64,000 bases of DNA, from positions 1 through 64,000 of the forward strand of contig CALWFV010000010.1 of the NCBI GenBank assembly GCA_944377745.1. The letters run 5' to 3'. Numbering within the stretch: the stretch's first letter is position 1; each line of letters begins with the position of its first letter. This stretch comes from an uncultured Mediterraneibacter sp. (GTDB taxonomy: Bacteria; Bacillota; Clostridia; Lachnospirales; Lachnospiraceae). Made by a program: the position numbers and the translations under genes. Shown here piece by piece: positions 9,994-19,900 of the stretch. The notes below the pieces were generated by a model. That model worked only from the letters and a program-made list of their open reading frames with translations. It ran no database searches and had not been told where the DNA came from.

Positions 9994-11105
9994 GTAATTT
10001 ACTTGTCCTGAGGGAAAGGCTGAAGAAATTGTATGCCGCATATTCTGTATATATTTTAAAAGTGCTGCAGTTCCTTCTGGGACTGATCCTTTTTGGGGCG
10101 ATCAATTCAAATATTGGTTTTATGAAGATGGCGTCTTCGGTATTATGCACAGTCGGTCTGGCTGTGATCTGTACTTTTCTGCCGATGACCGTGATGGTTC
10201 TGGCGGCAGCAGTCCTTATTCTGGTGCATTTCTATGCGCTGTCGCTGCCGATCGCAGCAGTCTCCCTTGTCATATTTCTGATCATGTATATCTTCTATTT
10301 CAGGTTTACTCCTGACAAGGCATGGCTGGTGCTTATTTCGGTGCTGGCGTTTGGGCTCAGGATCCCGTTTGTCGTTCCGGTTATTTTCGGTCTTCTTGGA
10401 ACTCCTGTCTGGATCATTCCGGCGGTGTGCGGGACGATTGCCTACTATATGATACATTTTGTGAAGGCGTCTTCCGCAGCGCTGCAGGGCGCAGGGGCGG
10501 AGAGCATGTATGAAAGTCTGATGAGTTTTACCAGACAGGTCATTGCCAGCAGGGAAATGTGGGTGATGGTGCTGGCTGTTGTGGCCGCAACCCTGGTTGT
10601 AAACGCAGTGCGTACCAGATCGGTGGATCATGCATGGAAGACCGCTTCAGCGGCCGGTGCTGTCACATGTGTTGTCGTGACATCGGCAGGCAATATCGCA
10701 CTGAACCTGAATTATTCTTATGTGATTATTATAGTAAATGCTGTTCTGGGAATCGTGATCGGCCTGATCCTGGAGGTCCTGTTTTTTTCGGTGGATTACT
10801 CCAGAACCGAGCATATACAGTTTGAGGACGATGAATACTATTATTACGTAAAAGCGGTTCCGAAGATTGGAGTGCCTGTCCCGGAAAAGCGGGTAAAGCA
10901 TATAACCGGGCAGCAGACAGATAAGAGGACAGAGTCTGCGGCAGACGAAAATGGGGAGAGCGTACGCGGAGCAGAAGCGGGACGCCATCCGGGAAAAAGC
11001 GGACAGTCAGCTGTACTCGAAGACAGAACAACAGATGAAATACTTCTCACAAGGAGCCTGAGCAAGGAACTGGGGCTTGACCAGGAGAGGAAAACGACAG
11101 AGTAG
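9990..11105 (+). CDS. Uncharacterised polytopic membrane protein
   Basis: Function not recognised. 371 residues with many hydrophobic segments from about residue 18 to 265, then a soluble charged C-terminal tail of some 100 residues. The tail carries a DDEYYYYVKAVPKIGVP stretch and a low-complexity Glu/Arg/Ser region ending near TRSLSKELGLDQE. The ATG overlaps the stop of the preceding gene by four bases, and cdaA begins within 50 bases. The arrangement suggests a role with c-di-AMP synthesis or envelope stress, but nothing in the sequence proves it. Confidence 0.8.
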   Translation: MSNLLVLRERLKKLYAAYSVYILKVLQFLLGLILFGAINSNIGFMKMASSVLCTVGLAVICTFLPMTVMVLAAAVLILVHFYALSLPIAAVSLVIFLIMYIFYFRFTPDKAWLVLISVLAFGLRIPFVVPVIFGLLGTPVWIIPAVCGTIAYYMIHFVKASSAALQGAGAESMYESLMSFTRQVIASREMWVMVLAVVAATLVVNAVRTRSVDHAWKTASAAGAVTCVVVTSAGNIALNLNYSYVIIIVNAVLGIVIGLILEVLFFSVDYSRTEHIQFEDDEYYYYVKAVPKIGVPVPEKRVKHITGQQTDKRTESAADENGESVRGAEAGRHPGKSGQSAVLEDRTTDEILLTRSLSKELGLDQERKTTE

Positions 11106-11151
11106 ACAACCGGGATGCTCAGCATGAAATGATGAGGCGGTGACACGCAGA

Positions 11152-12015
11152 ATGATAGAGTGGATAAAAAATTTTCTTGACAGATATATGGACAATGCAT
11201 ATTTCCCTGATATTCAGTTCATGGATATTGTGGAGATACTGATCATTACAGTGATCGTATATGAGATCATGCTTTGGATCAAAAACACGAAGGCATGGAT
11301 GCTTCTGCGCGGAATTATTGTGCTTTGCGTGTTTATTCTTATTGCTCTGATCTTCCAGATGAATACGATCCTGTTCCTTGCAAGGGCGTCTATAAACGTG
11401 CTTGCAATAGCAGCTGTAGTGGTTTTCCAGCCGGAACTTCGTCGCGCACTGGAAAAGCTGGGGGAGAAGAATCTTCTGAGCAATATTAACCTTTTCGAGA
11501 GAAACAAGGCCAATATGCGTTTCTCTGACGAAACGGCAGACAGTATCGTAAAGGCATGCTTCGATATGGGCAGCGTCTGCACCGGCGCTCTGATTGTTGT
11601 AGAACAGGCAATCCAGCTTACAGAGTATGAAATGACAGGGATCGAACTTGACTGTAAAGTGTCTTCGCAGGTTCTGATAAATATTTTTGAGCACAATACT
11701 CCGCTGCACGATGGGGCCGTGATAATAAGGGGGGACAGAATTACTTCTGCAACATGTTATCTTCCCCTATCGGACAATATGTCGATCAGCAAGGATCTGG
11801 GAACAAGACACAGGGCTGCCCTCGGCATGAGTGAAGTATGCGATGCGATTGTTATTGTTGTTTCCGAAGAGACAGGTCTTGTTTCTGTGGCGGAGGGAGG
11901 CAGCCTCAGCAGGGGAGTGAATCCGGAAGAACTGAGGAAGAGGCTGAGCCAGATTCAGTATAGGAGTTCCGAGTCAGGGAAGTTTACTATACGGAAAGGA
12001 TGGCGCAGATCATGA
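11152..12015 (+). CDS. cdaA: Diadenylate cyclase CdaA
   Basis: Makes cyclic di-AMP from two ATP; this second messenger controls potassium and osmolyte transport and wall homeostasis. About 287 residues from ATG 11152 (GTG 11140 would add four). Three hydrophobic segments fill the first 100 residues. The cytoplasmic DAC domain has the active-site motifs DGAVII and GTRHRAALG. cdaR overlaps its 3' end, as in other Bacillota, where CdaR regulates the cyclase. glmM, the usual third gene, is missing here; an HPr-like gene takes its place. Confidence 0.96.
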   Translation: MIEWIKNFLDRYMDNAYFPDIQFMDIVEILIITVIVYEIMLWIKNTKAWMLLRGIIVLCVFILIALIFQMNTILFLARASINVLAIAAVVVFQPELRRALEKLGEKNLLSNINLFERNKANMRFSDETADSIVKACFDMGSVCTGALIVVEQAIQLTEYEMTGIELDCKVSSQVLINIFEHNTPLHDGAVIIRGDRITSATCYLPLSDNMSISKDLGTRHRAALGMSEVCDAIVIVVSEETGLVSVAEGGSLSRGVNPEELRKRLSQIQYRSSESGKFTIRKGWRRS

Positions 12016-13388
12016 TAAAACACAAGCTGACAAAAAACATGGGACTGAAAGTCATGGCGTTTATCTTTTCGGCGCTGCTCTGGCTGATTGTGGTGAACGT
12101 GGACGATCCGGTGACACAGCAGACGTTTTCAAATATTCCGGTCTCACTGGAGAATCAGGATATCATTACTCAGCAAGGGAATGTATACCAGGTTCTGGAT
12201 GGGCAGAACGTGACGGCCGTCATTTCAGCAAGGCGCTCCGTGCTTCAGGATATAGAAAGCCAGGACATTATAGCAACCGCGGATGTCAAAGAGATGGATA
12301 CAGATACCGGGCTGATTCCTGTGGAGATTTCCGTTGCGAACATGACAGCCGGAAGAGATTATCAGGCAGCGGAATCTGTACCGAATAATCTGAGGATCCA
12401 GGTGGAAAAGAGTGGAAAGAAGGTGCTGTCGCTTACTGCGAGCACCAGTGATGTTTCGACACGGGACGGGTATATAATAGGAAATACGACAGTAAATCCG
12501 GAGAGAGTGACGATCACAGGCGCGGAATCCCAGATCGAGGAGATAGACCGTGCCGTAGCATATGTCTCGGCGTCCGGTCTTTCGAAGGATACAGACCTTA
12601 CCGCGGAACTGAGACTTCTTGATAGGAATGGAAACATGTTGGATCAGAATCAGCTCACCAATAATCTGGGGGAAGACGGGATCACGGTACATTTAGAGAT
12701 TCTGGGCTCAAAAAGCGTTCAGCTTAATTTTGGTGTTTCAGGGGTGCCGGCAGAAGGATATCAGTATGTGGGTGTGTCCAGCGAACCGGAAAGTATTGTG
12801 ATCTATGGGACGGAAGAAGTTCTCGGCCAGATTGATTCGATCGATATTCCTGATTCTGAGATCAATATCGACGGAGCTGCGGGGAATGTTGAGACGAGCA
12901 TTGATATTACTCCCTATCTGCCGGAAGGGGCAAGCCTGGGCGAAGAGGCGACAGGAACAGTCCTTGCGACGGCAATGATAGAAGAAGAAGGGATGAGGAC
13001 GATTGATTTCCTTGTGAGTTCTGTAAAGATCAATAATCTTTCGGATGATCTTCAGGTCTCTTATCAGCCGGATGCAGAAGTATCGCTGCAGTTCAGAGGA
13101 GAGCAGGATCGTCTGGATGCACTGGATATAAGAAATGCGGTTTCAGTGGATCTGAGCAGCTTTACGCAGCCGGGGACATATGAAGTCCCCGTGGATGTGA
13201 TCGTCCCGACCGGGATCACATTTGTGGAAGGAACAACAGTAACGCTTACCCTTTCAGAAAAAACAAATGAACCCAGCGAAGCGGATCCGGAGACAGCAAG
13301 TCAGCAGGGGAATGCTTCGGAGACAGATACTTCAGGACAACAGGAGAATACGGAACAGCAGGAAGAGGAGGAACAGGATGGTCAGTGA
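12012..13388 (+). CDS. cdaR: CdaR-like YbbR-domain protein
   Basis: Membrane-anchored regulator of CdaA. From ATG 12012, which overlaps the cdaA stop as ATGA, it has 458 residues; ATG 12000 is an alternative. One N-terminal transmembrane segment (about residues 10-28, LKVMAFIFSALLWLIVVNV) is followed by extracytoplasmic YbbR-type beta repeats to about 415. The C-terminal 40 residues are a Glu/Gln/Ser/Thr-rich tail. AAGGA lies about ten bases before the chosen start. The last ten bases overlap the HPr-like gene. Confidence 0.92.
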   Translation: MIKHKLTKNMGLKVMAFIFSALLWLIVVNVDDPVTQQTFSNIPVSLENQDIITQQGNVYQVLDGQNVTAVISARRSVLQDIESQDIIATADVKEMDTDTGLIPVEISVANMTAGRDYQAAESVPNNLRIQVEKSGKKVLSLTASTSDVSTRDGYIIGNTTVNPERVTITGAESQIEEIDRAVAYVSASGLSKDTDLTAELRLLDRNGNMLDQNQLTNNLGEDGITVHLEILGSKSVQLNFGVSGVPAEGYQYVGVSSEPESIVIYGTEEVLGQIDSIDIPDSEINIDGAAGNVETSIDITPYLPEGASLGEEATGTVLATAMIEEEGMRTIDFLVSSVKINNLSDDLQVSYQPDAEVSLQFRGEQDRLDALDIRNAVSVDLSSFTQPGTYEVPVDVIVPTGITFVEGTTVTLTLSEKTNEPSEADPETASQQGNASETDTSGQQENTEQQEEEEQDGQ

Positions 13389-13653
13389 CAAGGTTATAAT
13401 CAAAAATCCCACCGGGCTTCATCTGAGACCGGCGGGACTGTTCTGCAAGACGGCGATGCAGTTTGGCAGCAAGATTACAGTCCATAAACGGAACAGGAAT
13501 GAAGATGTAACCGCGAATGCAAAGAGTGTACTGAGCGTGCTTGGGGCATGTATCAAAAGCGGAGATGAGATCGAGATCGTCTGTGAGGGGAGCGATGAAG
13601 AACAGGCATTGCAGATTATGACACAGCTCGTCAGAGACGGTATTGGTGAATAA
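13378..13653 (+). CDS. HPr family phosphocarrier protein
   Basis: 91-residue HPr-fold protein. HPr relays phosphate from EI to sugar permeases in the PTS and, as Ser-phosphorylated HPr, is a CcpA co-repressor in Bacillota. The active-site histidine is in GLHLRPAG, and a Ser46-type site is in ANAKSVLSVLG, so both phosphorylation sites appear present; this argues against Crh, which lacks the histidine. ATG 13378 is chosen because the product then begins MVSDKVIIKNPTG like HPr; longer frames run into cdaR. It overlaps cdaR by 11 bases. No ptsI is in the window, so a role outside sugar uptake is possible. Confidence 0.88.
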   Translation: MVSDKVIIKNPTGLHLRPAGLFCKTAMQFGSKITVHKRNRNEDVTANAKSVLSVLGACIKSGDEIEIVCEGSDEEQALQIMTQLVRDGIGE

Positions 13654-13678
13654 ATAAATGTCTAAGGAGGAAAAAAAT

Positions 13679-14602
13679 ATGAGCAGAGCAACTCTGGTGA
13701 TCATGGCAGCAGGGATCGGAAGCCGTTTCGGAGGCGGAATCAAACAGCTTGCGCCGGTAGGACCGAACGGAGAGATCATTATGGATTATTCGATCTATGA
13801 TGCAATGGAGGCAGGATTTGACAAAGTTGTATTTGTCATCCGGAAAGATATTGAGAAAGATTTTCGTGAAGTAATAGGCAACCGGATAGAGAAATATGTG
13901 GATGTGGCCTATGCGTATCAGGAAGTGACGGATATTCCTGAAAAATACAGGGAAAAGTTCTCGGGGAGAACCAAACCCTGGGGAACAGGACAGGCGATTC
14001 TATGCTGCAGGGATGTGGTAGATTCTCCTTTTTTGGTTATCAATGCAGATGATTATTATGGAAAGGAAGCTTACCGTGAAGCGTACAGATATTTGACAGA
14101 AGAGAGAAATGCTGATAATATAGAGATTTGTATGGTTGGATTTGTGCTGAAAAATACACTCAGTGAGAACGGCGGAGTAACCCGCGGGTTGTGTCAGGTT
14201 GATGAGAACGGTATGCTTACCCGGATTGTTGAGACACAGAACATTGAAAAAGACGGCGATTCCCATGCAGTTATCAGAAATGAATCCGGAGATAAAGTTA
14301 TTGACGCGGATTCCCCGGTTTCTATGAATATGTGGGGGATGCGTCCGGAGTTTTTCTCCATCCTGGACTCAGGGTTCGATGCTTTCCTGGAAAATGCTGA
14401 GGATGGGGATCTGAAGGCTGAATATCTTCTGCCTACTCTGATCGGTCAGCTGCTGCAGGACGGCATGCTGAGTGTAAGAGTTCTCCAGTCCAGGGATCAG
14501 TGGTTTGGCGTTACTTATAAGGAGGACAGGGAAGCTGTTGTCAAATCTGTCAGCAGACTCGTTGAGGAAGGACTTTATCCGGCGAAACTGTACACAAAGT
14601 AA
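13679..14602 (+). CDS. NDP-sugar nucleotidyltransferase family protein
   Basis: Predicted sugar-1-phosphate nucleotidyltransferase of 307 residues. The N-terminal signature IMAAGIGSRFGGGIKQL is the GXGXRXG nucleotide-binding loop, and VINADDYYG is the metal/sugar-phosphate segment. Substrate cannot be read from sequence. ATG 13679 is preferred over the in-frame ATG 13658, since AAGGAGG (13664-13670) sits between them at ideal spacing. It follows the HPr gene by 25 bases and precedes an LCP gene, so it probably feeds wall-polymer synthesis. Confidence 0.85.
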   Translation: MSRATLVIMAAGIGSRFGGGIKQLAPVGPNGEIIMDYSIYDAMEAGFDKVVFVIRKDIEKDFREVIGNRIEKYVDVAYAYQEVTDIPEKYREKFSGRTKPWGTGQAILCCRDVVDSPFLVINADDYYGKEAYREAYRYLTEERNADNIEICMVGFVLKNTLSENGGVTRGLCQVDENGMLTRIVETQNIEKDGDSHAVIRNESGDKVIDADSPVSMNMWGMRPEFFSILDSGFDAFLENAEDGDLKAEYLLPTLIGQLLQDGMLSVRVLQSRDQWFGVTYKEDREAVVKSVSRLVEEGLYPAKLYTK

Positions 14603-14633
14603 TAATAACTCTAATGATAAAGGAAAGTTGTCA

Positions 14634-16148
14634 ATGTCAGGGAAACGAAGACAAGCTGCCGGGACTGGAAGGAGAAAGAAGACTGAAAAATATTCCAGGA
14701 ACAATCGTTTTGGAATGTTCTGTCTCCTTCTCCAGACATTACTCAGTCTGGCGTTCATGGGAGTAGTCGTACTGCTGAATATGCTTCCGGGCAGATATCT
14801 GCTGTTGATCGGACTTGTACTGTTCTTTCTGTGGACAGTCACTCTGAATACCCAGGTGTCCAGAAAAATGAGGAGAACATTTGGTAAGGGATTCAGCGTG
14901 TTCATAATGGTTTTTCTTCTTACAGGGACATATTATCTCGCGAAAACGAACGATATGATAAGCCAGATTGCAAGCGGAGCGTTCAAAGTAGACAGGATGG
15001 TTGTCGCAGTGCTTGCCAATGACCCTGCGGAAGTGCTGGAAGATGCGGCAGACTATAATTTTGGCGTCCAGTTTGCTATGGGGGCCGATAATATGCAGGC
15101 GGTTGTTCTGGATATTGAGGAGGAGCTCGACACGGATACGATCGAGATGACAGAATGCAGCTCGATACAGGACCAGGCCGAAAAACTCCATGATGGGGAA
15201 GTGGATGCGATCATTTATAATGCGGCATACACACAAAATCTGGAAGAATCTTTTGAAGATTACAGTGACAGTGTGAAGATCATATACAGTCACGATATAC
15301 GGGCTGAACTTGATTTTGGTACGACGACAAATATCACAAAGGAACCTTTTACCGTATATATCAGTGGAATTGACGTTTACGGGGAGATTGAGCAGTCGAG
15401 CCGGAGTGATGTCAATATAATTGCCGTAGTAAATCCGGTTACGTATCAGATCCTTCTTGTAACCACACCGAGAGATTACTATGTTGAGATCCCCGGAGTG
15501 TCAGAAGGGATGCCTGATAAACTGACCCACGCAGGAATCTATGGGATCGATGCATCGATGGAAACCCTCGGCCAGCTCTACGAAACAGATATTAACTATT
15601 ATGTGAGAATTAATTTTACATCGATGATCGATATAGTAGACGCGCTTGGCGGTGTGGATGTCTATTCTGAATATGAGTTTACTACGAGCAAGAACTCTGG
15701 TGTGGTAATGGATGTATCTCAGGGATATAACCATTTTGACGGGGAAGAAGCACTTGCCTTCAGCCGGGAACGGAAGAATCTTGAAGATGGGGACAACCAG
15801 AGAGGAAAGAATCAGCAGGCTGTGATTACGGCGATGCTCAAGAAAGTGCTTTCCCCAACCATGCTTCTGCAGGCGACTGGAATTATGAATGAAGTGAGTG
15901 AAGGAGTAGAGACGAATATTTCCCAGTCTCAGATTAATTCTCTTATAAAATATCAGCTCAGTAAAAATGCTGAGTGGAGTATCCAGTCGGTAGCGGCGAC
16001 AGGAACTGCATCACGGGAATATTGTTATTCAGCCACAGACCCGTTGTATGTTACAATACCTGACTATGACAATGTGAATGAGATCATCGATCTGGTTAAC
16101 GTTGTGGAAGAAGGTGAAATACTTCCTGATTCGGAGAGGATAAACTGA
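14634..16148 (+). CDS. LytR-CpsA-Psr (LCP) family ligase, first copy
   Basis: LCP proteins transfer undecaprenyl-linked wall polymers to peptidoglycan outside the membrane. 504 residues from ATG 14634, which has AAAGGAAAG upstream; frames further upstream run into the previous gene. A basic N-terminus, then three hydrophobic segments (about residues 28-48, 53-70, 83-100), an accessory extracytoplasmic region (residues 115-240), and the LCP core with NIIAVVNPVTYQ, TTPRDYY, the GVDVYS turn and the arginine-rich FSRERKN. The three-segment topology is longer than that of a simple single-pass LCP. A terminator follows directly. Confidence 0.93.
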   Translation: MSGKRRQAAGTGRRKKTEKYSRNNRFGMFCLLLQTLLSLAFMGVVVLLNMLPGRYLLLIGLVLFFLWTVTLNTQVSRKMRRTFGKGFSVFIMVFLLTGTYYLAKTNDMISQIASGAFKVDRMVVAVLANDPAEVLEDAADYNFGVQFAMGADNMQAVVLDIEEELDTDTIEMTECSSIQDQAEKLHDGEVDAIIYNAAYTQNLEESFEDYSDSVKIIYSHDIRAELDFGTTTNITKEPFTVYISGIDVYGEIEQSSRSDVNIIAVVNPVTYQILLVTTPRDYYVEIPGVSEGMPDKLTHAGIYGIDASMETLGQLYETDINYYVRINFTSMIDIVDALGGVDVYSEYEFTTSKNSGVVMDVSQGYNHFDGEEALAFSRERKNLEDGDNQRGKNQQAVITAMLKKVLSPTMLLQATGIMNEVSEGVETNISQSQINSLIKYQLSKNAEWSIQSVAATGTASREYCYSATDPLYVTIPDYDNVNEIIDLVNVVEEGEILPDSERIN

Positions 16149-16152
16149 CCTG

Positions 16153-16188
16153 AAAAACAGGCGGCAGAATTACCTGCGGCCTGTTTTT
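16153..16188 (+). terminator. Rho-independent terminator after the LCP gene
   Basis: AAAAACAGGC (16153-16162) pairs with GCCTGTTTTT (16179-16188), with a T-run in the 3' arm. It closes the cdaA-to-LCP transcription unit. Confidence 0.85.
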
Positions 16189-16233
16189 GTTGGGAAATGT
16201 AATAACTGGTAACAAAAAAATAGCGGATAAAGG

Positions 16234-16262
16234 TTGAATTAAAGAAAAAAAATTGTTAAGAT
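16234..16262 (+). promoter_or_regulatory. Putative promoter of the GerMN-amidase pair
   Basis: TTGAAT (16234-16239), 17 bp, TAAGAT (16257-16262), about 50 bases before the lipoprotein gene. The -10 is weak but the spacing is ideal. Confidence 0.4.
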
Positions 16263-16310
16263 AGTATTTGTCAAAATAGGGGAGGTTGTGATGAATAGGA
16301 GGGACCAAGT

Positions 16311-16946
16311 ATGAAGAAACTCAGAATTGCAGGGATTTTGCTGCTGGCAGTTTTTCTGACGGCCGGATGCGGAAATCGGGACGGCGGTTCAACGCAGGGA
16401 CAAAATGAAGAAGACAATACCGCAACTGTTACGGAAGATGCAGAGTCTCTGGATAATGACCAGGAAGAAACCCAGACTCAGGAAGAGGAGAACACCCAGG
16501 ATGACCCTGAGCAGACAGATGAGAATGATACCGGTGAAGCCGGCGGTGAGAATGCAGAAACTCAGAGTGAAGAACAGCGGGAAGTTTCAATATATTACAT
16601 TGACGACGCGACCGCTGAACCGACCAGCGAAACTGTAATGATCACAGATGAGAATGATATCTGGGCTGCGCTTCAGGAAAAGGGCATTCTCACAGATGAT
16701 TGCGAACTGCTTGGCTTTGAACTAAACGAGGAGGAGAAGACAATTTCTATTAACTTCAATTCCGCTCTTGGCGACAGAATCAGGAGCTTTGGGACAACCG
16801 GTGAAACGGAGATCATTGGATGTCTCGTAAACACATATCTTGATGCATATGACTGCGATGGCGTAAAGCTTCTGGAGGAAGGAAAAACCTTTGAGACTTC
16901 CAGCGGAGCGAACTTTGATGGTTATACTGGAAGAATAGAGTTTTAG
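16311..16946 (+). CDS. GerMN-domain lipoprotein
   Basis: 211-residue secreted lipoprotein. The signal peptide ends in the lipobox LTAGC (Cys about residue 20). A Glu/Asp/Gln/Thr-rich linker (residues 25-90) follows. The C-terminal domain from VSIYYIDD to the end matches the GerMN (sporulation and germination) domain pattern, seen in GerM and in lipoproteins linked to wall hydrolases. The amidase gene begins 30 bases later, so the two are probably co-transcribed; a lipoprotein that assists or tethers the hydrolase is an inference. Confidence 0.85.
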   Translation: MKKLRIAGILLLAVFLTAGCGNRDGGSTQGQNEEDNTATVTEDAESLDNDQEETQTQEEENTQDDPEQTDENDTGEAGGENAETQSEEQREVSIYYIDDATAEPTSETVMITDENDIWAALQEKGILTDDCELLGFELNEEEKTISINFNSALGDRIRSFGTTGETEIIGCLVNTYLDAYDCDGVKLLEEGKTFETSSGANFDGYTGRIEF

Positions 16947-16975
16947 TTAGAGGAAAGAGGAGGTACACACAGGAA

Positions 16976-19900
16976 ATGAAACAGAAATTACTGAGACTGA
17001 CAGCGGTGCTCATGTTCAGCTGTATGGTGGCCAGCAGTATTCCGACAGGAATGGCGCTGGCTGAAGAAAATGTACAGGCTGACAGCAGTGCTGAAGCGGT
17101 GCAGGAGCAGGGAGAGACAGGAACAGAGAGCAGCGTTGACGCGGCACAGGGCAGTGAACAGGACAGTGCGGATAGTTCTGATGAAACAACAAATCAAACG
17201 GCAGACAGCGGTTCACAGGATGAACCTCAAATTGACTCTCAGCCGGAGGGCGGAGTGGAATCATCGTCCGGAAGTACATCGGCTGAAAGCGAAAGTTCTG
17301 CCAGTGGGACAGCAGAGGAGAACAGTGCTCCGGCAGAAGAGACGGCCGAATCAAGAGAAGCAAAAGAAGTACAGCCTCAGGATGATGCTGACGGGGAGAG
17401 CAAAGCTGAAGCAGAGGATCAGTCTCAGGAAGACAGTGTAATCGAAAAGAACGCAAATGAGATCAACTATGTATTTGTGGAGAGCCCATATCTTGAGACT
17501 CCGGGAACGGAGCGGATCGCGGTATCATATGGCGATGGATCAGAGACAGTGTCAGACGCGACTCTGACGGTAAGGGATGATGAAGGTCAGGAGACTGTAT
17601 GGGAACTCAGCGTGAGTGCCGGACAAGTCTATCTCTTTACATATGATTTTTCAGATGAGTCATCCACCGGTACATATGAGGTTGTGAGCCTGAACGTTAC
17701 TGATGAGGAAGGTGAGAAGAACATCCTGCTTTCTGATTCAGGGATGGAAGCTAATTTTGGTGTGAATGAAGAGTACAGTGGTATCGAGGAGCTTACTCCC
17801 CTTGACGCTGATGCTGCAGAAGAGGCGGCAGTTGAGGAAAGTGCTGAAGTAGAGGCAACCGTGGCAGAGATCGATCCGAACAATGTTGAAGAGTCGGTAG
17901 AGCAGATCACAGATGCACTGCAGGAAGCGGAGGCACAGACGGATACTTCAGATCTTTCCGCGTCGATTGGGGAGAACTCCTCCGTTAGCGGACGAACCGC
18001 TTCAAAGTCAGTGTCAGGAAACGCGGCTTCTCTGATGTCTGTACTGGGTGCAAAGCTCCAGACTGCGGTAGCTGCAAATGCGAGATCCGGTAATGGAAAT
18101 GTAGTTGTTGCTCTTGACCCGGGACACGACTCCAAACATACCGGCGCTTCCAGCAACGGGTTAAAGGAAGAAGTGCTGACGCTGAAGATCGCGCAGTACT
18201 GTAAAGCCGAGCTGGAGACTTATTCCGGTGTGACAGTTTATATGACAAGGACAACTGCCGCGTGTCCATATCCGAATAACAGTTCCTCCGGTGGAGATAT
18301 CGGGGATCGTGTCATTGCGGCAGCAAACGCCGGAGCAGATATTTTTGTGAGTATTCATCTGAACAGTTCCCCTTCATCAAGTGCGAACGGAGCAGAGGTT
18401 ATCATACCAAACAGCAACTGGAAACCGCAGGTCGCCCAGGAAGGAAGAGAACTGGCACAGGCGATTCTGAAGGAGCTTCAGGCAGTAGGGCTTAACCTGA
18501 GGCCGAATGAAATCTACAGCAAGGATACGACGATTGGTGAGACATATGAAGATGGATCAACGTCAGATTACTTTGCGGTTCAGATATATGCAAAAGAAGC
18601 CGGGATTCCTGGTATCATTGTGGAGCATGCTTTCCTTACTAACAGTGGCGACCGGGCGCATCTGGATTCTGAAGCTGATTTGAAAGAACTTGGCGTTGCG
18701 GACGCGACAGGTATTGCGAAGTATCTGGGGCTGAGCAAAGGTGAGTGGAGAACAGAAGGCGGAAAGAAGTATTATTATGTAAATGGAAATAAGGTTACGG
18801 GTGCTTACAGAATAGGAACATCTTGGTATTATTTCGATCCTAATAATGGCGGCGCGATGTATACCGGCTGGCGACAGGATGGGAGCAGAACCTATTATTA
18901 TGATGAGAATGGAGTGCTCGCACTGGGAGCGAAAAAAATAGGAAGTTACTGGTATTATTTCAACGGAAACGGTGCGATGCATACCGGCTGGCGACAGGAT
19001 GGTGATAAAACATATTATTATGATGCAGAAGGCCATCTGGTTCAGAGAGATACTGTGATTGACGGTATCACATACTATTTTGCAAGTAACGGCGTAATGA
19101 CCGGAAAGCAGCAAATGGGATCAACTAAGATAGATAATTATTGGTATTATTTTAACGCAGATGGAAGTAAATATATCGGTTGGCGACAGGATGGAAACAA
19201 AACGTACTATTATGATGCAGAGGGAAGACTTGCCCAAGGTGTTAATAAAATAGACGGATATTGGTATTATTTTAACAGCAATGGTACTATGTATACCGGT
19301 TGGCGACAGGATGGTGATAAAACATATTATTACAATGCGGAAGGTCATCTTGCACAAGGAAAAACTGATATTGACGGGAAAAAGTATTATTTTAATGGAA
19401 ATGGTACTTTGATGGCTCCGGGTACTGTGAAAGTTGGTTTGTACTGGTATTTTATACAGAATGATGGAAGCCTGTTTGTTGGATGGAGACATACTGATGG
19501 TAATACATATTATTATGATTCGGAGGGGAGATTAGCACAGCAGCCTACCGTTATTGATGGGACAACATATTATTTCAATGGTAATGGAACCATGGTTGTT
19601 CAGGGGCCTGAGAAAATAGGAAGTTACTGGTATTATATTAACGGTGATGGAAGTAGATATGTGGGATGGCGGACAGACTATAAAGGTACATATTATTACG
19701 ATTCAGAGGGCAGACTTGCACAGGGAGTCAAAAAGATAGAAAACTACTGGTACTATTTTAACGGAAATGGAACTATGTATACCGGCTGGAGACAGGATGG
19801 GGATAAGACCTACTATTATGACTCTCAGGGAAGACTGGCGCAAGGCAACACGAAGATTGGAAATTACTGGTACCATTTTAATGGGAATGGTTCTATGTAT

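Noticed and set aside
16149-16310. c-di-AMP (ydaO-type) riboswitch before the lipoprotein and amidase
   Set aside because: The gap is 162 bases, mostly terminator and A-rich promoter; the large ydaO core is not visible.
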